This document shows positions 22,901-34,600 of a stretch of 64,000 nucleotides of DNA, piece after piece; within the stretch, counting starts at the first letter, position 1; every line of letters begins with the position of its first letter. Position numbers and translations under genes: made by a program. Below the pieces are notes generated by a model. The model made no database searches and was not told the DNA's origin. It saw only the letters and a list, made by a program, of their open reading frames with translations. This stretch comes from Acanthopagrus latus (taxonomy: Eukaryota > Chordata > Actinopteri > Spariformes > Sparidae), in assembly GCF_904848185.1 (NCBI RefSeq), contig NC_051051.1, positions 18,672,541-18,736,540 on the forward strand, in the 5' to 3' direction.

Positions 22901-25900
22901 TAATCTACCAAGATATCGGTAAATCTGCCATGATAACAAGTTTTACCTCAAGACAAGTTTGATAATTTGAAGAAAAGGGAAAACAAACTCTTACCTTCAT
23001 TCTCACTGTCCTCTTTAAAGACTGAAATAAAACATATATAATTAGAACTCATAAAAAGAAAAGCCATATAAAAGTCAAATTGTGCTTATGCTGTTAGTCC
23101 AAAAACCCCGAAGTCAAATTTGGCACTGAGAGAAGCCTGGCCAGGTGTAGCCTTACTAAATGAAATCAAACATTTTACTGATTGTTAAGTAGATGGGCAT
23201 ACTGCCAACTTGTTGTCTAGGAGTGAGTTTTCTGTTTTCTCTGCTATGTGTATGTTTTTGCAATGGCAGGAATGGTTAATTATAGCCTAAGGCAGAGACA
23301 CTAACCTTTGTTACCTGTATGTAACCTTTGTCTGCTGATGTTACATATTTCTACAGGAAATGCATGTAAAGCCTTCTGGTCAAAGTAGACTAAGATCAGA
23401 TTGGTTTACAAATGTTTATCAATCCACATTCTCATCCAAAGCTAGGGGGTATGCTATTCTGTTTAGAAAATCTGTACCATTTCAGTTATCTGGTCTCAAT
23501 ACTGACCATTCCTGTAGATACCAGAGAGTTACAGGACACATTAACAATATTCCTATCACCTGTCCTAATATTTATGGTCCTAATATAGATGAAACTGACT
23601 TCTTTTGAAAGGTTTTTAAATTGCTACCAGACTTTAAATCTACCAATCTGACTGTAATTCAGTGGTCACTTTGAAATCTGATTAAATCCTTAAATGTAAT
23701 AAATATATATAGAATACAGCACCCAACAAAGATCAGTCCATTTTTTTTTTAACATGTGCACAAAACAGATACTCTCATTGATTATTGCATCATTGATTCT
23801 AAGCTGATCTTCAGTGTACTACATACAATATGTTTCTTTCTGATTACAGTCCTCTCAGCATGTGTCTTATTTGGGCCTTCCCTAAAACCTTTTATTCCTA
23901 ACAGTAATTTCCAGGATTACATGAAAGCATGGATTTTTTTTTTTTTTTGCAAGTCAACGATAATGGTGCTGTTTCAGATAATCTTTTGTGGGAATCTTTT
24001 AAAGCTGTAGTAAAGCATAACTGCCTTGTCGGAATAGAAATACATCTCTCTGAAGCTGAGAAGGCATACATATCATCTCTGTCCATGAAAAAGCTTTACT
24101 GTATAGTGACATTGAAGAATGAAGACAACACCATTTTAAGTGATCAAGTCAACAGGCCGAGACAAAAGCAATTTGAACTGAATGACAAGTCAGGCAAATT
24201 GTTGGTCCGACAACTACGAGGTGCATAGGCAAGTAGGTCTGTTTTTAAAATAAAGTCTTCATTTGAGTAAATCTTAATCAATCCACAAGATATAAAAAAA
24301 AACATTTCAAAGATCTCTACTAACAGTTATATACTAATAACTGTACTACATCAGGTGATGATGTAGAGATATTCCTGGATTCTCTTGATTTAATTGAATT
24401 TTGTGAATCTCCTAAAAGTAATCTATATGAAAATTTCACTGTTAAGAGAAATTAAAGAGGTAATTCAATAATTTGCATATTATATACCCTCCTTGCGGTT
24501 GAGAATGTTTAAATATTCCAATGTTAACATTTTTCCACAATCCTTTGATCTGCTGGTGTATAGACCCCTGAGTTTTTTAAACAATGAGCAAAAAGTGGTA
24601 GCAAAGATGCTAAGGAGGTTTGCTTAAGGAGGTTTGTTTCTGTTTGCCATCCACATGTTACTGCTGCATCACTTCCTAATTTCCCAAACTACAGAGTAGT
24701 GAGTATTGCATAATTTGTGATCTAAACATTGAGCCTGATGCATTGATTGCCTTGTTTTGTTGTTCTGAAGCCTCTCTTTCACTGCCACAAACTGTGCAGC
24801 ACACACGTTTGGTATGTCATTGGCAAAGAGAATAATGCTAAAGGAATGGAAGGCTACCACTGTTCTTTGCTTTTCTTGATGGATTAGGGAACTTGTCTCA
24901 GGAATACATATTGAAAGGCTCACATCTTAGTGGAAGTCTCTGTTATGTAATATACGGTTGGGATCGTGGGATTGTTATTGTTGTTGTTTTTTTTTTAAGT
25001 GGGGTGTGTGTGTTAGGTAGTTTGTTTGTGGTTGTTTGTTTTGTTTGCAAAAAAATAAAAAATAACTAAAAGAGAAGCATTAGTGCATCTCTCTCTTAAT
25101 CACTGCAAGCCAACCAACCAAGTTTTTGACTGGCATCAACTTACCAGAAGAAACATTGATGGTCATGAAATCTTCTCCAAGCTTGTTGCTGACAATGCAG
25201 GTGACAGTCAAGTTCACCTTAGGGATCACAGTGATTTTATGGGTGGCCTTGCCATTGATGTAAGTGCCCTCCTCCTGGAGACAGAGAAAAAAATATTTTT
25301 TGATGAAGAGGCTTTAAAAATATAGATAACATTCTTAAGCTGCAGACACATTATCGACTTTTCAATTCACATATAGTTTATATATTGCTTGACAGGTATG
25401 TTGTTCACTGCATCGTCGACATCGAGCTGAACTCGATACACTGGGGTCAGTCAACACAGAAATACTAACCGAATGCAAAAAAAACACAAAACATCTTCTT
25501 CCTTGGCAACAAAACCTGGATACAGTAAAGACATGTTATCTTTTAGTGAATTATGTATTGCACAATAGAAAGGTTGTCTTCAAAATGTGTTTTGTTATAT
25601 AATAATAGTGTTGGGCAAGCTACTATGTATTTTTCTATAAACTTAGTAAGTTACCTTACAATATTGCTGTCTGTGCGACTAATGCATTACTGATTACTTC
25701 TGTGTTACTTTTGCCAAAATTTACAACTAGCACAACTAGGCAATATCAAATTGCAGTTCATGACAAATCCAAATGGGGGGGGGGGGGGTGAATAAACTCA
25801 AATAAATGTGATTTTATTCATTTTGAAAAGGTGGACTCTGGAGGCATTTTGGCATTTCAGCATGACTCTTCTCTGAGGGACATTCTTTCTGGTAACACGC

Positions 25901-28900
25901 TGGTAGACGTGGCGTTATGTGGGAAAATCTATAAATCTATATAGGCTTACTTTTTTGGAGGTTACACATTACTGCACACAGTAACTGTGATCATATTACT
26001 GATATCCTGTTAGAAATATGTTATATTACTCTGTTACAGTTTAAAGTAATTTATTACTGTTACACATTACTTTTGTGGTGCATTACCCCAACACTGTTTC
26101 TCTTTAAACAATGAGATTTGAAAGAGCATGTTTCCATATTGTTTTCTTATTCTTATCTTAAAAATAACAACATTATAATGTAACATTTTGTACAAGATTG
26201 TTCTTATTTCCACAGACCTCTCAGAATCAGGGCCAGGGTCTTGACATTGAACCATCATTTTTCTTTGTGTGTGGGTGTGTGTATTGTGTGAATGTTTTGC
26301 ATTAAAAGAAAGTGTGGAATGAGTTTTTTATGATTAATGAGGCACCTTACTAGAGCAGCTCTCCAATTTGGTTGTACTTAAATGCACAGACGTTGTACTT
26401 AAATGCAATGACATTAAAGGCATTCTTCTAATTCTCAGTGTGACAGGCTTGTCAAAGACCACTTTAATCACACCACAATCATCATCACTGTTTGCTGTTA
26501 GCCCACTTTTTTCCCTGCTTTTGCTCCGCCTGCTGCAGCCTCTATTTCTCTACTAAAGATACTTGACACAGTTACTCACTCATATTCACACTTACATTTG
26601 TGCTGTTGATGCTCCATTGAAAACTGGGTTCTGGAACGCCATCAGCCTCACAGGTCAGAACTTTGTGTTGAGCATCATCAGCATATCGTTTTGTTAAGCT
26701 GGTGATCACAGGCTTTCCTGATACAAACACATCATGTTATTACTGACATACTTAAGTTCAGTAACATTTTATCAATTGCAAATTTTGCATGTGATGGTTT
26801 CAAAATCTCATGACCTCGAAGTTGTATTAGAAAAACTGATAGAATCCAGGTGAAAGCAGGGTGCCCTTGTGGATTTCAACAACTGATTTTGTTTTAGTTA
26901 CAGAAGAGATGCACACAGAATGCAATTTGTTTCAAAGTCATTCTTAAATACGGTGTTCGGAAAGTCCCTATCCTGGCATTAATTAAACCCCTGTAAAGTC
27001 ATTTCTGTGTCGGGAGATGAATTTTGTTTTGAATTGAAACCATACAAATAAAGATTGATTTATTGATCGATGTTCCTAAAACATAAACATAATCATAAAC
27101 AATGTCATAATCCCTACATGGCTGTAAAATGGCTTGGAGGTAAGGGAATTTTAAAAACTTGATATTCATTGGAGAATAAAACAATTTGTTTTCTCAATAA
27201 ACATTGTAGGCAGTGATCTGAAAATGTAATATAATCCAGTTTTGAGGTCAGAACATTTATCAAAAAATACTGAAGTTCCCCCATGGTATGTCCAGGGTAA
27301 GTAAGTAAGAGTAAGACATTTACTTTCAGTGTTCCACTAATGTTGGGCAAACAGAGGAGATGATGATGACAAACACACACTTACCTTCTACAACTAGTTC
27401 AAAGCTCTGATGTTGTGTGAGACCAGTAATGGAAGCCTCACATACGTAGATTCCTGCATCAGCATACGTCAACTTGATAAACTCCGGCTCCTTCACCGTC
27501 TTTCCATTCTAAAAGCCAGACTTAAACTGTCAGTTTGTGTGTTGTGTTGTGTGCTATAGCAAAGTGTACCTTAACTGCTAATTCAAATGCAACAGTATGT
27601 ATCAATTCAAGTCTTACCTATTCATCTGTATGTATAGTATTTTCCCATTTTCAGGGTCACAGGAATGTTTGTTTCCGAACTCATTGTCGAAGCACAGCAA
27701 CCATTATGTGGGCCTACTGAAATCTATCTCAATCAGTTTGATAAGAACACTTATCTAAAGTACTTACAGTAATTATTGGCTTTTTCTCATCTCTGCAGTA
27801 TATCCTATTTTTGCAGCTGCGATGACAGAGACTTAAGAATGACCTCATCTTACTTTTTCTTACATTTCATACTAGACTAAACTTACCAATATCACCCATA
27901 TCTTTCAAGGATTTTTACTTTGGGTTGTAGATAAGCCTTTGAGCACAGGGAGGAATAAATGGTTTGACACTGTGCCATCCAGCTACTGAGGTTTTCACAG
28001 TGTAAAAACTTGCTGCAGTCAGGCTTCATCACTGACTAAATATGTTGTAAAGAAGCAGTTAGACAAACTTTCTTCTTCTTTCATTGACCAAATATATTGT
28101 AAACAGGCAGTTAGACAAACTTTCCTCTTCTTTAACTCTCTTTTTCACTTTCTCTGTGATCAATAACGCTGCAGTACCATTACCTTTGTCCATGACACTT
28201 TCACGTCACCTGAGCTGATCTTCTCCATCTTCAGAGGCAAAGTGTCCCCCACTGTCTTCACAACCTTCCCAGTGGGACTCAGACTCAGGTCCAGGTCTGA
28301 AAAAACAGGACAGAAAAAGGACTGTTCTGTGTGGCAGTTGGCTTAAGGTAAGTGCATTAATTTTGCTGTCTTTTTTCATGGGAAACAGAGCAGCCATGTT
28401 GTGGTAACCTTGAAAGGGGACTAATAAACTCACAAGGTCAACTTCCAGACAGTTCTCTGCTTAGGGTTCAGCTTTTATAGCTACTCTTTGAAGAGCCAAA
28501 TGATTCCCTTATATAACATTTGCAAACAAACCATAGTTTGCCTAAACACTATAGCTCTGACAACATCAATGTGCTTATTTAAATGTTCTGTGAAGCCTTC
28601 CACTTCCCTTGTTTGGGTGCTTGGAAGCAGAGCCTTGATTACTTTCATAGGTACTGCTCCTAGGCACTGGTTCAGGTATATGGACAACCTGGAGCAAAAT
28701 CAGAGCAAGGGAAGTGGAAGCCTTCAAAGAACATATAAATCCTGTGGACAGTAACTATGGAGCTAGAACAGTCTCAGTTTTATTCACAAAAAAATGCAGG
28801 GGGATTTGTATCTGCAAAGCTGGATCTGTATCTGTGCCAGACTAATTTGTATCCATAAAGCTGGATCCGTATCTGTGCCAGAGTAATTTGCATCTGTAAA

Positions 28901-31559
28901 GTTGGATCCATATCTATACCTCTAATTTGCAATTTGTATATCATCATTTGTTCATCAACTTAGTATTTTTCAGTGGAAATATATTTATGAATTTCCACCT
29001 GTTTGTGTGGATACTTTTGTGACTCTTCTACCGGGCTGTTACTCTATTAATTGGTGTTAATTGGTGTGTACTTGTTACAACATGTGGAAGATGCACTGAA
29101 GCTGCAATGTGGGACAGACAGGAGAGGAAATGTGTCAGACCTATTTCTATTATAATCATAGGGAAGAGGGGAGTACATACTTGAAGGAGTGCTGGTTGAT
29201 GTCAGAACGCGACAACCGCTTATCAGTTGACTGTGCCCCTTGCCCACCCAAACATGTGGTCACTTTTGCTGATTCAGTGTTAGAAAATGTTTAAGTAACC
29301 CTGGACTATGGGGTGCATAGGACAAAAGCTGGAAGTTTTTGTCTGTACTGCAGCAGTGCTTGGTGTGGTTTAGTGTACTTGACTGTGCGTATGTCATGAA
29401 TACTCACAGCTAACAACAATGTTTTCGGTGGCCTCCATTTTCTCATTGTCAGCAAGGGAGCATTTGTATTCACCAGCAGCCCCTCTGCTGATGGCAGTCA
29501 AAGTGTAGGTGTCTGAATTTTCCACCAGCTTTTTCTCGCCCTGGTGGAGAGAGAAGAGGAGGAGGAGGCGAGGAGAGAGGAGAGAGAAACTATTAGCTTC
29601 TCTCATTCAGATGTAATATCAGGAGGGCTAAAAACATATGGGGATTATTTCTAAAGATGTTACATCATGATTAGATTTTTTTGACACAATATCAAACAAA
29701 CATGTTTTCTTACAAGTGGAAAACAAGATTTGTGGGCCAAAACATCTCTGCAGAACTGTAGTACTTCATCATAATGCCATTTTATCACAGATTTTACTAA
29801 TAGCATCTTCTCTTAGGATATCACACTTATACACATACTGCGGTTTTGATAATATTTTGATGTATTCTGCAGCCCAAATCAGGAAATGAAAAAGAACGTA
29901 AGAAAGAGGGGAGTATGATGACAAGAGTCATTTCTTAAAAGAGGAATGCAATGTAGAGGTCAACTTACTTATTTGAGAAGCAATATTGCTGACTCAAAAG
30001 AAGCACCATTTTAAATTTAACCATCATAAACTCTAGTTTTCCTATTGAAAAGTATCTTTTCCACTTTCAATTTTAAAAGAGAGGTAGAGGTGGGGGTTAG
30101 GGTAATGGTTTAAACTTGTATTAGGTTATAATATCTCAGTATGTGCACAATTTATTTCTCTATTGAAGTATGCATTGCAGTATGCATGAGAATGGCAGCT
30201 TTAAACAATGCTGAAGCAACTTTAAAGTGAGAAGCTGAGAATTTGACGCTTATGAAGTGCTTTCTTCTGCCATGAATGTCCACAAACATGTTTTTTGGTT
30301 GCAAACAAAGTCGGTCATTGATGGCACAGTGGCAACTGTAGCCCTCATTGCCGGTATTGTACTCTAATGACACAGTGGACGGACCAAAGCGTTGTGACTG
30401 GCATCCATGACGAGCAAGCACTTTCCTCCCATTGCTGCTGTACAGTAGCTTCTTCAAACACATGCTGCAGAGGCAAGCACCTGGCTCCCTCAGTTTGTGG
30501 CACCAAGTGCTGAATAGCTTCCCATCTCCACCATTTCCCCATCTCCACCATTTTCCTCTATCTGTGCACAGCACCATCTGTCTGTATCTTCTCCAGGTTT
30601 AATAAACTTTGCTTCCATTTGAGCTGAATTGGAGGGTTACCACATCACACTCACGTTTTTTGGCAAACCCACCGCACTCTACTTGTGATTGGCTAGCACC
30701 TGTTGTTCAGTGTTCATATTATTGGTAGGTGGAACTACCCCTTGCTTTGTTGAAGATGATTGGTAAACCATGTCAAAAACAAATCCCATGTGGACTTTCT
30801 TTTCCTTTGCAAATATTCATATGCCAGAAATCTGGAACCACACCCAAGTACTCTAAGCTCTGGGTATGGTCCTGGAGGTTGACGTTTGGGCTCTGACTGA
30901 CCTTGACGTGGAAAAAGAAAGCACTGGGTTGAGGGTTGCCATCAGCATGACACTTCAACGTCACGTTATCTCCTTCTATGATAGGACCCTTGGACATAAT
31001 CTGAAGGCTGACTTTCTCTGATGAATCTGAGAAAAAAGGAGAAAAGGTAGCATAAGTGTCAAAGCTTCACAAACACCTTCCATTGACTTCTATTGAAATG
31101 ATTCACCTTTACACTGGATTAACTAAATCAATTACATCATCAAGCTGCAGCACAGAAACATCCCAGTGAGCATCAACAAGAATTTCAGCATTGAGTAGTT
31201 GTACTTGAATAACTTAAAACTGGATGATATTTGTAATGAACATCTAAGAAGTCTTTTCACCTTCTCTTTAACCAGATTACAACATCAACATGTCACAAAG
31301 CACAAATTTGTGTAATAATTTTGACAATTTGTTCTTTTATTGAAAGAGAGATGATATTAATTATTGTCATATTGCGCTGATAGGCAAAACGTGATCTACA
31401 TGAAAATGTAATTTCAAGGAATTTAATGCTGCATATTAACATGTCATACTGTAAATATGGAACTATATAGCGGGATTGTCAAAAGTATTGAAACTTGTTT
31501 TGCATGTAGTTCTCATACTGGTCATTTATGATGTAAATAATGAAATCTATCAGGCCTAC

Positions 31560-31647
<88 letters not shown>

Positions 31648-34600
31648 TTGTAGGTATCATGAAATGAGGAAGGGACATTGCAGTGTTATGTCCTCTTCCA
31701 CCTCTGGGTGGTGTAGTTCTCCCTGTTTGTGTTTTCTTTTGGCTGCTCTTGCTCTCTGCCTATGTGTGAAAGTTGTTTGTGGTCCTTTTGTTCTCCTACA
31801 GTCAAACTGACATTTTGACTTGACTGTTCACACTGGATGCAGTTGATGGTCACACATTTGAACTTGAGTTGAATCTGTTTGTCCTCACTCCATATGAATC
31901 TCTAGTCATATTGTGACCTATTAGATCAACCAATAACTAAGGTGAAAGACCTCCATTAAGGCTCATGTGCCCTCACTCCTCAGAGTCTGCTCCTTGTTCC
32001 TCACTCAAAATAAGCTTTGGGACATCCTACAACCTCCAAGGCAAGCTATGAGTGGGGAGTGATGAAACAACAAATAAGAGAAATATGATGCATATGGAGG
32101 CTGTTTGTGTAGATACAGGTGCAGTATCTGTCATTAACTAAGCGGTGTATGATGTCTATGATGTGAGTTTTGATAGGTTAGGAGGCACAGGGTGCTAAGG
32201 TATTGGGCAGGCTGATGGCTGATGGTATGAAAGAGCCCCCAAAGCACTTTGAGGCACATGGCAGGATAAGTCTGTTGCTGAATGTGCTCCTGAGCTGCCT
32301 CAATGTCTTCTCAGACACTACCCTCACACTGTCCAGTTCCATCCCCAACACAGAGCTGGCCTTCTTGAACAGAATATTCAGTCTGTTTGTGCCACAACTG
32401 ACAATGCCACCTCCCTTGCATGCCACAGTACATAAGATAACACAGACCACCACAAACTGGTAGAAAATCTGTAGCAGCCTAGTGCACACTGAAGGACCTA
32501 AGCCTCCTCAGAAAGAGGTCTGTGGTGGGCATCAGTGTTGTCCAACCAGTCCAGTTTGCTGTTCAGTTGCAGCCCGCGAAAGTGTCAACCATCTCCACCC
32601 CCTCCCCATTTATGGGTGCACAGGGTTGTGGGGCTCCTGCTATGATGGAGGCACACTAGCTCCTGGGTTTTCCTGATGTTGAGCCACTGACAGTTCCTGT
32701 CACACCGTCCAACAAAGTCCTTGACTAGGTATCCATACTCTTTTGGCCTGTGCTGCAGCCAACAATGGAGGTTTCATCCCAAAACTTCTGCATGTAGTAT
32801 GTTCCTGCTTTGAGGCAGGGGTCAGAGGTGTATAAAGTCAACAGAAATGGTAGCAGTACAGCTCCCTGAAGTATGCCGGTGTTGCACGTCACCATGTCAG
32901 ACAACAGCCTTGCTGCAGTCTGTCTGTCATGTTATAAATGGTCCACCTGCATCATTAATAAGCTTCCCAGCTAGCCACAGTGAAGGAAGATCACAATTCT
33001 GACAGCGCTTCACGGATTCTCCAGGTGTGTGTAAGCTCTGTGAAGCAAGTACATGGTGGCATCCTACACACTGATGTCAGCACAGTGGGCAAACTGAAGT
33101 GGGTATAGGTAGTCAAGGGCATAACATCGGTTTGAAAAGTGGGGGGGACACAAAAAAGTTGGGGTCTGATTTGAATACCATTTTATAAATTTCTAGATGC
33201 TTTTAATCACATTCTCACCCACTTAAAAGCAACACATTATGATGAACATGGCTGTCATGCTAAGTCATAGGTGTGATTGGCAAAGGACAAAAAAGCAGGA
33301 AAATATACGGCTCCACTATGTCTCTCTTTACATGTATTTTGTTCCGTTGTCAGCCTCAGCTAAGAAAGCAATAGTTCTACCCACATGTCCAAAATTCTTA
33401 GAACACAGTGTTTCCCCTAGATTGTTTTGGTAGCCTAGCAACACTAGGGGGGGTCCTGGGGGCCACCCCCCCCAGAAGAATATTTTGAAAAATAACCCTT
33501 TAAATGGTGACTATTACATATTCAGAATTTCAGAATCAGAATCTAAGACATGAGACAAAATAGTGTAGAAGCTGACATTGCTGCTTGAAAATATGTTAAT
33601 CTCTTGAGCATTAGAGAACTTTTTTTACCATTATTTTCTTTATTATATATTTTTTATGGAAACAGTGTCTGTTTCAGAAGTCAGTGGGTCACATGACATG
33701 GAAGCTATTAAAAAAAAACATAATTTGTGCATATTAATATTCATATAAAATACAGGAAGCACTAAAGCTGTGTCTCATTCCTCTAGTTTACTAATACAAT
33801 CTGCTGCTGGTTTGGAGTTACCAGGTCACATGACATACTGAAGATATTGAACAATATTATTTGTATTGTATTAATGTATTGTATTATTGTATTGTATTAT
33901 TTTTATTGTATTAATATATTTAAGCAAGTAAGTAGTATTTAAGTCCCTAAATCAGTTACCAGCAGTTCAGCATGAGGCTCTGGGAGGTGACCTAACCGTC
34001 CTACTGTTGCTGACACTGGGAGAACCTCATTAAAGATCCGAATCCATGCACGTTGTGTCCGAGCCCGGCCAGGCCCGACACATTAACTGTAATTATGAGC
34101 CTGAGACCAGTGACGGTTCTACACGGGGGCCTACAGGGGCCAGTACCCCTGTAAAAATGTCCCTGGCCCCTGCTGTGCCCCCCGAGCTGACTGAGTAATA
34201 AAATTAAAACAAAATAAATTGATCAAGTTACCACGATTTTACGCGCTAGCGGCAAAAGCGGAACTACACGGAGTAATTAGAGTGACGCACCCAAGCGATG
34301 CATTGCCGGGTGCGAGATGAGAATGAGAATGGCAGCAACAGGTTCTGAAGAGATGGCACTACTAATGTCTTGGTGCAAGACGTGAAGGTAAGCAAAACAA
34401 TTTCATCTGTAAAGTGATTTTTTGCATGTAACCGTGTTACTGTTGTTCCTCACTCAGGGTTCTCCCCAGAAATTTTTCGTCACGGTCGCAATCATCGGAC
34501 GGGGCGGCCATAGTTGGTTGCTATCGTTGGATGGGGGGCACAGACAGACGGACGGACACTCGCTCGCTCCTCACCCGCTATCGCTATTGTCGGACTGGGC

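Noticed and set aside
30152..30577. 141-codon minus-strand frame in ALCAM intron 7 as an extra exon
   Set aside because: Exons 7 and 8 join in phase without it, and the translation has no Ig features.
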